Assembly (NCBI GenBank): GCA_041441455.1
Contig: JASDTB010000053.1
Location: 1-19,898 of the forward strand
Direction: 5' to 3'
DNA length: 19,898 nucleotides
Origin: JAFIHK01 sp041441455
GTDB taxonomy: Bacteria; Bacteroidota; Bacteroidia; Bacteroidales; UBA932
Below are positions 8,198-15,041 of the stretch, piece by piece. Within the stretch, counting starts at the first letter, position 1. Each line of letters begins with the position of its first letter. The translations under genes were made by a program, and so were the position numbers. The notes beneath the pieces were generated by a model. That model did no database searches and had not been told where the DNA came from. It worked only from the letters and a program-made list of their open reading frames with translations.

Positions 8198-9598
8198 CTA
8201 CATTACTGGTTTAAGACCCAGTTCAGAGGCTCTCCTTTCTAGGAGGGCCTTTGCCTCTTCAAAGTTGTTTCCAATAACACCATCTAAAATAGCATTTTTG
8301 ATATACTCTTTTAGAATGCCAATCTCTCTACCTGGAGCAACACCATAATATTCCATAATAAACTCACCAGTAATAGGATTCTGGAAATTTCTCACAGCAT
8401 CTTTAGCCTCAACTTCGATTAGTTTTTTTCTTACTAGTGCAAAGTTTTTCTTGTGTTTTTTAACTATAGAGTCGTTCTTCGAAGTAATATCTGCCTCGCA
8501 AAGGAGCATTAGCTCTTCAATATCATCCCCAGCATCGAACAGAAGTCTCCTTACTGCCGAATCTGTAACAACCTCTTGGACAAGTGCGATAGGTCTTAGG
8601 TGAAGTTGTACCATCTTCTGAACGAATTTCATCTTTTCGTTCAATGGCATCTTCATATGTTGAAAGATTTTGGGAACCATCTTTCCTCCGATGAAGTCAT
8701 GACCATGAAATGTCCATCCAATACCTGGTTCAAAACTCTTTGTGGCAGGTTTGGCGATATCGTGTAATATAGCTGCCCATCTGAGCCATAAGTTGTCGCT
8801 TTTTAAGGCGATATTGTCCAATACTTGGAGTGTGTGGGAGAAGTTGTCCTTATGTCCGATTCCTTCAATATTTTCAACCCCTTTAAGCTTTAAAAGCTGT
8901 GGTAAAATCTTTTCCAGGAGACCAGTCTGCTCTAATAGATAGAATCCAACAGATGGTTTTGGTGATAAGATTATTTTATTCAACTCCTCGTTGATTCTTT
9001 CGAAAGATAAGATTGACAGCCTCTCTTTATTAGCTTTGATTGAAATTAGAGATTCTTCTGTGATAGTAAAAGAGAGTTGTGATGCAAATCTGATTGCTCT
9101 TATCATCCTCAAAGGATCATCGCTATAAGTAGTGTCTGGATCCAATGGTGTTCTAATGATTCCTTTATCTAGGTCGGCAATTCCGCCAAATGGATCAATT
9201 AAAGCACCAAAATCATCTGATTGTAAACTGAAAGCTAATGCGTTGATTGTAAAATCGCGTCTCTTTTGATCATCCTCAAGAGTACCATTTTCGACAATTG
9301 GTTTCCTTGAATCTGCTCTATATGACTCTTTTCTAGCGCCAACAAACTCAATTTCGGTATCGCGCCAACGAAGCATTGCTGTTCCAAAATTGCGAAAGAC
9401 CGATACGCTGACATTCAAACGCGCAGCTACCTTTTCTGCTAACTCAATGCCGCTCCCTTCAACAACGATGTCGATGTCTTTACTCTTGCGCTTTAGAAAA
9501 CAATCTCTCACATAACCTCCGATCACAAAGGCTCTGACGCCAGACGCTGCTGCCTCTTCAGAGATAATGGAGAATATCTTTTTACTTAGATAATTCAT
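8198..9598 (-). CDS. cca: CCA tRNA nucleotidyltransferase with HD domain
   Basis: The enzyme adds or repairs the 3'-CCA end of tRNAs in the cytoplasm; relatives include poly(A) polymerase and A-adding enzymes, so the nucleotide specificity is inferred. The 466 residues contain the class II nucleotidyltransferase core: IGGYVRD at 26-32, catalytic Asp41 and Asp43 (KDIDIVVEG), the motif RRDFTINALAF at 113-123 and DPLRMIRAIRFA at 161-172. A C-terminal HD domain follows (HTL at 255-257, ILHDIAKPATK at 277-287, HGHDF at 298-302), which in relatives gives phosphatase or phosphodiesterase activity. The start codon overlaps the 3' end of the upstream HsdR-N-like gene by 17 bases, so the two are translationally coupled. 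The 3' end faces the receptor-associated lipoprotein gene across 19 bases, with no convincing terminator. Confidence 0.93.
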   Translation of the reverse strand: MNYLSKKIFSIISEEAAASGVRAFVIGGYVRDCFLKRKSKDIDIVVEGSGIELAEKVAARLNVSVSVFRNFGTAMLRWRDTEIEFVGARKESYRADSRKPIVENGTLEDDQKRRDFTINALAFSLQSDDFGALIDPFGGIADLDKGIIRTPLDPDTTYSDDPLRMIRAIRFASQLSFTITEESLISIKANKERLSILSFERINEELNKIILSPKPSVGFYLLEQTGLLEKILPQLLKLKGVENIEGIGHKDNFSHTLQVLDNIALKSDNLWLRWAAILHDIAKPATKSFEPGIGWTFHGHDFIGGKMVPKIFQHMKMPLNEKMKFVQKMVQLHLRPIALVQEVVTDSAVRRLLFDAGDDIEELMLLCEADITSKNDSIVKKHKKNFALVRKKLIEVEAKDAVRNFQNPITGEFIMEYYGVAPGREIGILKEYIKNAILDGVIGNNFEEAKALLERRASELGLKPVM

Positions 9599-9986
9599 TA
9601 TAGTGTGGAATCTCGCTTAAATATTCATATTCGTCTTTCGAATGGTTGTACGAACCGAAGTACGTTGATGTGCCATTGCTCAACAGGAGGTAAGGCACTT
9701 GAAGCTTTTCGTTATATCTGAAAATCTGCTCAAAAACCGATTTACTTATCTTTACCTCCGGTGCTTTGCACTCAATAATCACTATTGGCTTTGCATCTCT
9801 TCCGAAAATAACAACGTCTGCTCTGTATTTCAGTCGATTAATCTCAAATGAGTATTCGCAGCTCATAAGATGGAATGGGACTCCGGCTTTCTCATTTAAA
9901 AACCGAATAAGTTGCTGCCTAACACTCTCTTCGGGTGTAAGCGCTACTCTCTTTTTTCTTACAGGATCGAATATTTGTTCTCTCAT
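9582..9986 (-). CDS. Stand-alone HsdR N-terminal-like PD-(D/E)XK domain protein
   Basis: This 134-residue protein resembles only the N-terminal nuclease domain of type I restriction enzyme R subunits (HSDR_N). It shows a PD-(D/E)XK-type core: Asp57 in YRADVVIFG, then Glu72-x-Lys74 in IVIIECKAP, with Glu19/20 in an upstream helix (TPEESVRQQL) as a possible further ligand. After the core come an amphipathic helix with a conserved-looking Gln (FEQIFRYNEKL) and a strand, YLLLSNGT, as in HsdR. No helicase motor, HsdM or HsdS gene is near, and the length suits the domain alone, so this does not look like a decayed hsdR. It overlaps cca by 17 bases and is divergent from holA, a housekeeping setting hinting at a role in nucleic-acid maintenance. 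The actual activity is unknown. Confidence 0.8.
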   Translation of the reverse strand: MREQIFDPVRKKRVALTPEESVRQQLIRFLNEKAGVPFHLMSCEYSFEINRLKYRADVVIFGRDAKPIVIIECKAPEVKISKSVFEQIFRYNEKLQVPYLLLSNGTSTYFGSYNHSKDEYEYLSEIPHYNELSK

Positions 9987-10003
9987 TTGCTCTACTCGAC
10001 TTG

Positions 10004-10011
10004 CAAAGATA
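10004..10011 (-). promoter_or_regulatory. Promoter -7 element for the HsdR-N-like/cca operon
   Basis: On the minus strand this reads TATCTTTG, a perfect TAnnTTTG match, 17 bases before the ATG at 9986. No clear TTTG is found at the -33 distance, so confidence is modest. Confidence 0.4.
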
Positions 10012-10016
10012 TAAAA

Positions 10017-10048
10017 TTTGCGCTGTTTACACTTTTTGTCTAATTTAG
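10017..10048 (+). promoter_or_regulatory. Promoter for holA
   Basis: TTTG (10017-10020), 20 bases, then TAATTTAG (10041-10048), one mismatch from TAnnTTTG. The holA ATG follows 12 bases later. The element lies back to back with the minus-strand promoter of the HsdR-N/cca pair. Confidence 0.45.
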
Positions 10049-10060
10049 CCCGACTGAAAT

Positions 10061-11098
10061 ATGGCTAAAGATAACTCTAAAAATACATCAAAGCAGTTTT
10101 CAGAACTGCTCGCAGAAGTTCGTTCTGGCAAAATTGCACCCTTTTATGTTCTCATGGGGGAGGAGCCTTACTATTCTGATATTTTGTCGGAAGAGATTGT
10201 AAAGGCGTCTATAACCGAAGACGAGAAGGGATTCAATTATCATGTATTGTATGGATCAGATGTAACTGATGCTCAGATTTTGGAGTATGCGCGAAGATAT
10301 CCGATGATGGCTGCAAGACAGGTTGTTATGGTGCGTGAAGCTCAAATGATCAAAAAGCAGGACAATTTTGAACACTACTTTAATTCTCCTCAACCTTCAA
10401 CTGTGCTTATTATTGTTTTTACTAATAAATCGATGGATAAGCGCACAGCTGTATATAAAGCTGCAAAGTCGGGTGGAGTGGTGTTCGAATCTCAGACATT
10501 GAAAGAGGAGCAGGTTGCGGGTTGGATTGAATCATATGTGCGCGAAAAGAGCTTTACAATTACCCCTGAGGCGTCTGCTTTGATGGCAGACTATTGTGGC
10601 ACTGAGTTGCGAAAGCTTGTAATGGAGTGTAATAAACTGATTTCTGCTGTAAATGAGACTAATTCAATTACTGCCGAAGATATTGAAAAGAATATTGGGA
10701 TCAGCAGGGAATTCAATACTTTTCAGCTTGGCAATGCAATCTTGACTAAAAACAGTGCAAAGGCCTTTAGAATTATTGCTCACTTTGGGACAAATCCAAA
10801 ACAGTTTCCTCTTGTTGTTACAATGGGCTCTCTTTTTTACCAATTCTCGGGGTTGTTGAAGTTTTTAGCTGCGGGAGGAAGGCCAGGTGCTAATAGTTTC
10901 TCAATTGCCTCAAAAGCGGGGATTAATCCCTATTCTGCTAAGGAGTTCGAAGAGGCGTCAAGATATTACTCTCTTAGAAAGACAATGGAGGCAATTGCTC
11001 TATTGAGAAGATATGACTCAATGAGCAAAAGTTCCGACAGAGGCGAGGCTTCAGATAACGATCTTCTTAGAGAGATGGTCTCAAAGATTATTTTCTAA
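10061..11098 (+). CDS. holA: DNA polymerase III delta subunit
   Basis: The delta subunit is the part of the clamp loader that opens the beta sliding clamp during chromosome replication. The 345-residue length is typical. The N-terminal domain begins with the family pattern FSELLAEVRSGKIAPFYVLMGEEPYYSD. Degenerate AAA+ features follow, without a functional Walker A, as expected for delta. Other typical stretches are RRYPMMAARQVVMVREAQ, NFEHYFNSPQPSTVLII and the C-terminal collar region rich in RGEASDNDLLREMV. No Shine-Dalgarno precedes the ATG; a promoter-like element lies just upstream. The stop codon interlocks with that of the convergent alanine racemase gene (4 shared bases, CTAA), so no terminator can fit between them. 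Confidence 0.93.
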   Translation: MAKDNSKNTSKQFSELLAEVRSGKIAPFYVLMGEEPYYSDILSEEIVKASITEDEKGFNYHVLYGSDVTDAQILEYARRYPMMAARQVVMVREAQMIKKQDNFEHYFNSPQPSTVLIIVFTNKSMDKRTAVYKAAKSGGVVFESQTLKEEQVAGWIESYVREKSFTITPEASALMADYCGTELRKLVMECNKLISAVNETNSITAEDIEKNIGISREFNTFQLGNAILTKNSAKAFRIIAHFGTNPKQFPLVVTMGSLFYQFSGLLKFLAAGGRPGANSFSIASKAGINPYSAKEFEEASRYYSLRKTMEAIALLRRYDSMSKSSDRGEASDNDLLREMVSKIIF

Positions 11099-12195
11099 TC
11101 AACAACCACTCGTTTTACTCTTTGCGACACAGATGTGAAAATTTCATAAGAAATTGTCCCCAAAATGTCTGCCAACTCAGATGCATTTGGTTTTTCACCA
11201 AAGATTGTAACCATATCTCCAGCTTTTGCATCTATTCCTGTGACGTCTAGCATAAACATGTCCATACAGATATTCCCTATAGTCGGAGCTGGTTTACCAT
11301 TAATATAGAAAGAGACTTTTCCTCTTCCTAAGTGTCTGTCTATGCCATCTGCATACCCAAGAGGAATTGATGCAATTGTTTTTCCTTTATCTGAATCTAT
11401 CAACCCATGTCTTCCATAACCAATCGTTCCATCAGTAACATGTTTTATTTGAACTATTGGAGCTACTAGTGATGCCGCTGGCTTCAGTTTTGTCTGATCA
11501 ACATAGCTTGTTCCATACAAACCGACTCCAAGTCGCACCATGTCGAACTGATATTGGGTGAACCTTTCAATTCCTGATGAGTTGAGAATGTGTTTTATTG
11601 GTTTATAACCAATGAGATGGGTTAATTGTGAGTAGAACTCTTCGTACTCTGCTATTTGAGAAAGTGTAAATTGATCATGTTTTGGGTCATCAGCTGCTGC
11701 TAAGTGGGAAAAGATTGTATTGACCTTTATATGGCTGTTTCTTTTTAAAAATTCTGCTAATAGAACTGCGGATTTCGGATTGAAACCAACTCTCTGCATT
11801 CCTGTGTCGCACTTTATGCTGATATTATAGGTAGTTTTGCCAGAGTTTGCCAGTGTCTGGACAAAATTTTCTGCAGCGTCAAGATCGATGATGCTAGGTT
11901 CTAGATTATGCTCGATAATCTCTTCAAAATTGTTGTACCCAGGTGTAAGAATTAGTATTGGTAAATTAATTCCTGCCTTTTTTAGTCTTATTCCCTCCGA
12001 AGGGTACGCAACCCCTAAATAATTTGCTCCAAATTCTTCTACAAGCTTGGAAATTTCAATATCTCCGTGTCCGTAGCCATTTGCCTTGACGAGAATTAGT
12101 AATTTAGTTGATTTTGAGAGTTTTGATTGAAAGAATCTGAAGTTGTGGAACAGGTTCGCTTTGCTAATTTGGAGCTGAGAATGTGACATAAACAT
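11095..12195 (-). CDS. alr: Alanine racemase, single-domain form
   Basis: A PLP enzyme that converts L-alanine to D-alanine for peptidoglycan in the cytoplasm. The 366 residues are typical of the stand-alone enzyme. Key features are the PLP lysine Lys37 in LVKANGYGHG, KCDTGMQRVGF at 128-138, HLAAADDP at 164-171, SSGIERF at 206-212, the second catalytic base Tyr260 in IGYGR and the conserved NICMDMF at 308-314. Many Bacteroidota carry a MurF-Alr fusion; here the racemase is alone. Two starts are possible: the ATG at 12195 and one two codons downstream at 12189. The promoter-like TAACTTTG at 12208-12215 leaves a very short leader, making the second plausible. The gene is divergent from the small lipoprotein and convergent with holA. 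Confidence 0.95.
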   Translation of the reverse strand: MFMSHSQLQISKANLFHNFRFFQSKLSKSTKLLILVKANGYGHGDIEISKLVEEFGANYLGVAYPSEGIRLKKAGINLPILILTPGYNNFEEIIEHNLEPSIIDLDAAENFVQTLANSGKTTYNISIKCDTGMQRVGFNPKSAVLLAEFLKRNSHIKVNTIFSHLAAADDPKHDQFTLSQIAEYEEFYSQLTHLIGYKPIKHILNSSGIERFTQYQFDMVRLGVGLYGTSYVDQTKLKPAASLVAPIVQIKHVTDGTIGYGRHGLIDSDKGKTIASIPLGYADGIDRHLGRGKVSFYINGKPAPTIGNICMDMFMLDVTGIDAKAGDMVTIFGEKPNASELADILGTISYEIFTSVSQRVKRVVVD

Positions 12196-12207
12196 TAATT
12201 TTGTTTA

Positions 12208-12215
12208 CAAAGTTA
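12208..12215 (-). promoter_or_regulatory. Promoter -7 element for alr
   Basis: On the minus strand this reads TAACTTTG, a perfect TAnnTTTG match, 12 bases before the annotated ATG at 12195. No TTTG is found at the expected -33 distance. The element precedes a very short leader. Confidence 0.35.
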
Positions 12216-12232
12216 AAAATTGTTGCAAAAAA

Positions 12233-12265
12233 TTTGTTGAAGTAAAAAAAATCTTTCTACATTTG
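12233..12265 (+). promoter_or_regulatory. Strong Bacteroidota-type promoter for the small lipoprotein
   Basis: TTTG (12233-12236), 21 bases, then TACATTTG (12258-12265). Both elements match the Bacteroidota consensus perfectly and the spacing is in the normal range. The start codon at 12306 gives a leader of about 35 bases that is A-rich (ACCTAAAACATTTTTAGTAA region) and lacks a Shine-Dalgarno. Confidence 0.65.
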
Positions 12266-12305
12266 CGCCCGAATTACCAATTAAACCTAAAACATTTTTA
12301 GTAAA

Positions 12306-12758
12306 ATGAAATTAAAATCAATTTTCGCAGCAGCCGCTTTTTGCGTAGCTCTTAGCTCATGTGGTCCAAAAGAAAAACCACTTGCAGAACAACTAGTTGG
12401 TCAATGGACCGGTATGGATTCTATCACTGTTACTACAGTTGATTCAACAGGAACTCCTACAACTACAACTATGGTATGCCCTATCGAATTAGAGTACCTT
12501 GCAGATTCTACATTTACTGCAGTTATCGCTATCAACGATAGTACTAAAGTTGATGTTAAAGGTGACGTTATCGTTAACGAAACAGCTGTTAACTTCACTG
12601 GTTCACTAGTTTGTGCAGACAAAACTCTTGACCTTAATGGTGCTTTGAACCTACAAGGTGCTGACACTCTAAAAGTACAACTTACAGGTGTTAACGCTGA
12701 AAAAGGTATCAACCATGATGGTAAAGCTACTTTGACTCGTAAAGCAGTTCAACAATAG
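12306..12758 (+). CDS. Small lipoprotein of unknown function, probably highly expressed
   Basis: A 150-residue lipoprotein with signal peptide and lipobox LSSC (Cys19). After the Cys come GPKEKPLAEQL and VGQWTG at 31-36. The rest alternates hydrophobic and Thr/Ser/Asp residues, typical of an all-beta fold; VGQWTG near the start resembles the opening strand of lipocalin-like lipoproteins. The protein is rich in Thr and Val, including a run of four Thr. Two Cys remain in the mature chain besides the lipidated one (in MVCPIE and LVCADK). Codons differ from the neighbours: AAC, ATC, GGT, GTT and GCT dominate, as in highly expressed genes. A perfect promoter upstream and a good terminator downstream make it monocistronic. 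The function is unknown; the lipocalin-like suggestion is tentative. Confidence 0.85.
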   Translation: MKLKSIFAAAAFCVALSSCGPKEKPLAEQLVGQWTGMDSITVTTVDSTGTPTTTTMVCPIELEYLADSTFTAVIAINDSTKVDVKGDVIVNETAVNFTGSLVCADKTLDLNGALNLQGADTLKVQLTGVNAEKGINHDGKATLTRKAVQQ

Positions 12759-12781
12759 TAGTAAGAAGTCAGGCTAAAAGC

Positions 12782-12817
12782 AGCGACAAACCCGAATGGT
12801 TTGCCGCTTTTTTTTTT
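12782..12817 (+). terminator. Rho-independent terminator after the small lipoprotein gene
   Basis: AGCGACAAACC (12782-12792) pairs with GGTTTGCCGCT (12798-12808) around the loop CGAAT, giving ten base pairs with one A-C mismatch. Ten T residues follow (12808-12817). The T run reaches into the stop codon of the convergent thymidine kinase gene (TAA on the minus strand, 12816-12818). On the minus strand the same hairpin is followed only by a short GCTTTT, so it may work weakly in that direction too. Confidence 0.85.
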
Positions 12818-13382
12818 ATTGTTGCATCAACTGATTAAAGCAGTGGCGACAGATAGGCTCGTAGCTATCCTTTTCACCAAGGACTACGAGCTTGTCGCTT
12901 GATGTAAGTCTATGCGAGTGGTGGGCAAGGTTTCCACATCTTACGCAGATAGCGTGTACCTTTGTTACGTATTCGGCTACAGCCATTAAATCAGGCATAG
13001 GACCAAAAGGCTTTCCGAGATAGTCCATATCCAGCCCTGCCACAATGACTCTAATTCCCGAAGCCGCTAATTGTTGGCATACATCAACAATGCTCTTGTC
13101 AAAAAACTGAGCCTCGTCTATTCCTACAACATCAACATCGCCCGAATAGAGTAAAATGCTCGAAGGTGATTCTACAGGTGTAGAGCGGATACTATTCGAG
13201 TCATGTGATACAACCTCTTCGACAGAATATCTGATATCGATTTTAGGTTTGAAAATTTCTACTCTGAGATTTGCAAATTTTGCTCTCTTAAGCCTTCTAA
13301 TTAGCTCTTCTGTTTTGCCCGAAAACATAGATCCGCACACAACTTCAATCCAGCCGGCTTTTTTTGCACTTTCTAAAAACAT
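12816..13382 (-). CDS. tdk: Thymidine kinase, type II
   Basis: The enzyme phosphorylates thymidine to dTMP in the salvage pathway, using ATP, in the cytoplasm. I choose the ATG at 13380-13382 (188 residues, MFLESAKKAGWIEV). The open frame extends upstream to 13502, but that adds 40 residues unlike the family and would overlap the divergent gene at 13425. The P-loop GSMFSGKT lies at 17-24. The Walker B-like/lasso region is VVGIDEAQFFD, followed by VIVAGLDMDYLGKPFGP. Zinc-binding cysteines are present in CVRCG and CRHC near the C-terminus. All key residues of the tetrameric bacterial TK are present. The gene shares a roughly 40-bp control region with the coiled-coil protein gene and ends within the terminator of the small lipoprotein gene. 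Confidence 0.95.
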   Translation of the reverse strand: MFLESAKKAGWIEVVCGSMFSGKTEELIRRLKRAKFANLRVEIFKPKIDIRYSVEEVVSHDSNSIRSTPVESPSSILLYSGDVDVVGIDEAQFFDKSIVDVCQQLAASGIRVIVAGLDMDYLGKPFGPMPDLMAVAEYVTKVHAICVRCGNLAHHSHRLTSSDKLVVLGEKDSYEPICRHCFNQLMQQ

Positions 13383-13396
13383 TTTACCTATTTTTG
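13363..13396 (+). promoter_or_regulatory. Promoter for the coiled-coil gene / rsmI operon
   Basis: TTTG (13363-13366), 22 bases, then TATTTTTG (13389-13396), a perfect -7 match. The -33 element lies inside the first codons of tdk on the other strand. The ATG of the downstream gene is at 13425. Confidence 0.45.
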
Positions 13397-13405
13397 TATT
13401 ATATG

Positions 13406-13413
13406 CAAAGATA
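13406..13413 (-). promoter_or_regulatory. Promoter -7 element for tdk
   Basis: On the minus strand this reads TATCTTTG, matching TAnnTTTG, 23 bases before the tdk ATG at 13382. At the -33 distance there is only TTTC (13433-13436, spacing 19). It supports the shorter tdk start, because transcripts from here would not contain the upstream ATG at 13502. Confidence 0.4.
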
Positions 13414-13424
13414 ATCAAAGAAGG

Positions 13425-14309
13425 ATGGATAGGAAAGGCAAGATTTCTGAAATTAAACATTTCACTGAAAAAATTTTTAAGACAATAGAATCTGCTCAAC
13501 AAGATGCAGTTTTGTCTGATGCAGAGCTTGATGAGTTATTAAGTTATACATCATCAATAACAAATAGAATTATCTCTTTAAGAGACGATTATAAAAATGA
13601 AAAGATAAACCTCTTGCAAGAGAAATTGGAAGAGCTTAACAATCAAATTCACTCTGTTTTCGATGAGTTGGAGAGTGTAAAATCGTTAAAGATTCAATCG
13701 CGCGAAACCTTTACTGCTCCACAAGTAGAATCAATTATTCCCGAAGATTTACGTGACGAAATTTTTGATATGACCGATGTCTTCTCTTCAGAAGATGAAT
13801 TATCAGAGAGCAATGTGGCGAATGAAGTCAAAGTAGCTGCTGATATTGATAAAGTAGAAAATTCTATAATTGAGAAACAAATAATTGAGGAGCCAGTATT
13901 AGAAGAACCAAAAACTGAAATATTTGCAAAACCTGTAGTAGTTGAATTGTTTGATAATCAAACTAATGATATACAGAAGATTTTACTGGAAGAGGATGGC
14001 GAAGACGAAGATAATTTGTCTCTTTATGATAGATTGAAAGAGAATACACCTGAGTGGTTAACTGATTATCCAGGTTCGAAAATTTCTGATATTTGGGCAG
14101 GAATCTCTCTCAATGACAGGATTTGCTTCATTAAAGATCTATTTAATGAGGATCAAGAGCAATTTAAAATCAGTATAATGAGGCTAAATGAGATGACAAG
14201 TATGGACGAAGTACTTGAGTACACCAGAACCGCGTTCCCGTATTGGGATGAAGAGTCTCCAACGCTTTACAGATTCTACATGATAATTAGGAGGAAAATA
14301 GATGTCTAG
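13425..14309 (+). CDS. Conserved-looking protein of unknown function, coiled coil plus C-terminal helical domain, coupled to rsmI
   Basis: I do not recognise a named family for this 294-residue protein. It has no signal peptide or membrane segment, so it is probably cytoplasmic. Residues 1-90 are helical, with a coiled coil at about 50-85 (heptad-like KINLLQEKLEELNNQI). Residues 95-197 form a low-complexity acidic linker rich in Glu, Asp, Ile and Val, with repeated IIEEPVLEEP-type runs. A compact C-terminal domain (about 198-290) contains Trp and Phe landmarks: SDIWAGISLNDRICFIKDLF, then FKISIMRLNEM and FPYWDEESPT. This C-terminal pattern looks like one seen in other Bacteroidota proteins encoded near tdk and rsmI, but I cannot attach a function. 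It overlaps rsmI by 8 bases, and its last codons supply that gene's Shine-Dalgarno. Confidence 0.75.
   Translation: MDRKGKISEIKHFTEKIFKTIESAQQDAVLSDAELDELLSYTSSITNRIISLRDDYKNEKINLLQEKLEELNNQIHSVFDELESVKSLKIQSRETFTAPQVESIIPEDLRDEIFDMTDVFSSEDELSESNVANEVKVAADIDKVENSIIEKQIIEEPVLEEPKTEIFAKPVVVELFDNQTNDIQKILLEEDGEDEDNLSLYDRLKENTPEWLTDYPGSKISDIWAGISLNDRICFIKDLFNEDQEQFKISIMRLNEMTSMDEVLEYTRTAFPYWDEESPTLYRFYMIIRRKIDV
14289..14294 (+). promoter_or_regulatory. Shine-Dalgarno AGGAGG before rsmI
   Basis: A full AGGAGG lies 7 bases before the rsmI ATG at 14302, inside the last codons (Arg-Arg) of the overlapping upstream gene. Most other genes in the window have no such site. It fixes the rsmI start and suggests translational coupling by re-initiation. 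Confidence 0.7.
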
Positions 14310-15006
14310 ATTGTATATAGTTCCCACACCGATAGGAAACCTTGAGGACATAACTTTAAGAGCCCTGAGAGTGCTCAAAGAGGCAAATTTAATTTTGGCT
14401 GAGGACACAAGGACTACATCAGTGCTTCTTCGTAAGTATGATATTACTACTCCAACGGAGTCGCATCATAAATACAATGAACATAAAACAATTGAGAGAA
14501 TTACAGAAAAGATTCTCTCCGGTGTTACAATTGCCCTGGTAAGTGATGCCGGTACACCTGGCATTTCTGACCCTGGTTTTTTACTCGTTCGTCTTTGTAG
14601 AGAGAAAGGGATCATTGTAGAGACTTTACCTGGTCCAACAGCTTTTGTCCCTGCGCTTGTAAATTCAGGCTTCCCGTGTGACAGATTTAGCTTTGAAGGC
14701 TTTTTGCCATTAAAAAAGGGAAGGCAGACAAAATTTATGAGTCTTGCAGAAGAGCCGCGAACAATGATCTTTTATGAGTCTCCTTACAGATTAGTAAAGA
14801 CATTGTCGCAGATGGCAGAATTCTGGGGAGATGAGCGTGAGGCTTGTGTCTCCAGAGAACTTACTAAAATTCATGAAGAGAATCGTAGAGGTACACTAAA
14901 AGAGTTGATTGAGTGGTACTCTTCTCATGAACCTAAAGGAGAGATTGTTTTAATAGTCGAAGGAAAATCAAAAAATAAGGCATCATCGGAGGATGATATC
15001 GAATAA
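14302..15006 (+). CDS. rsmI: 16S rRNA (cytidine-1402-2'-O)-methyltransferase
   Basis: RsmI uses S-adenosylmethionine to methylate the 2'-O of C1402 in 16S rRNA, tuning decoding at the ribosomal P site. The 234 residues contain the tetrapyrrole-methylase fold: the N-terminal LYIVPTPIGNLEDITLRAL, LILAEDTRTTSVLL at 30-43, VSDAGTPGISDPG at 80-92, LPGPTA at 109-114, GFPCDRFSFEGFLP at 123-136 and FYESPYRL at 157-164. It is shorter than the E. coli protein (286) because the extra C-terminal domain is missing, which is common in this phylum. The start overlaps the upstream gene by 8 bases and is preceded by AGGAGG. The HhH-protein gene follows after 35 bases. Confidence 0.95.
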   Translation: MSRLYIVPTPIGNLEDITLRALRVLKEANLILAEDTRTTSVLLRKYDITTPTESHHKYNEHKTIERITEKILSGVTIALVSDAGTPGISDPGFLLVRLCREKGIIVETLPGPTAFVPALVNSGFPCDRFSFEGFLPLKKGRQTKFMSLAEEPRTMIFYESPYRLVKTLSQMAEFWGDEREACVSRELTKIHEENRRGTLKELIEWYSSHEPKGEIVLIVEGKSKNKASSEDDIE

Positions 15007-15027
15007 TTAATAATTTAAATCAAGTAT

Positions 15028-15034
15028 GGAGGGG
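15028..15034 (+). promoter_or_regulatory. Shine-Dalgarno-like GGAGGGG before the HhH protein gene
   Basis: GGAGGGG ends 7 bases before the ATG at 15042, a good Shine-Dalgarno position. An earlier ATG at 15025 is out of frame with the gene. The site selects 15042 as the start. Confidence 0.55.
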
Positions 15035-15041
15035 AGAGGTT

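Noticed and set aside
8167..8198. Terminator between the lipoprotein and cca genes (GCTAA ... TTAGC)
   Set aside because: The stem is only five base pairs, AT-rich and has a 22-base loop; too weak to call.
9582..9986. Type I restriction-modification system
   Set aside because: Only the HsdR N-terminal-like domain is present; there is no helicase motor, HsdM or HsdS in the neighbouring genes.
13383..13502. Upstream extension of tdk to the ATG at 13502
   Set aside because: The extra 40 residues do not resemble thymidine kinase, would overlap the divergent gene at 13425, and lie upstream of the likely tdk promoter element.
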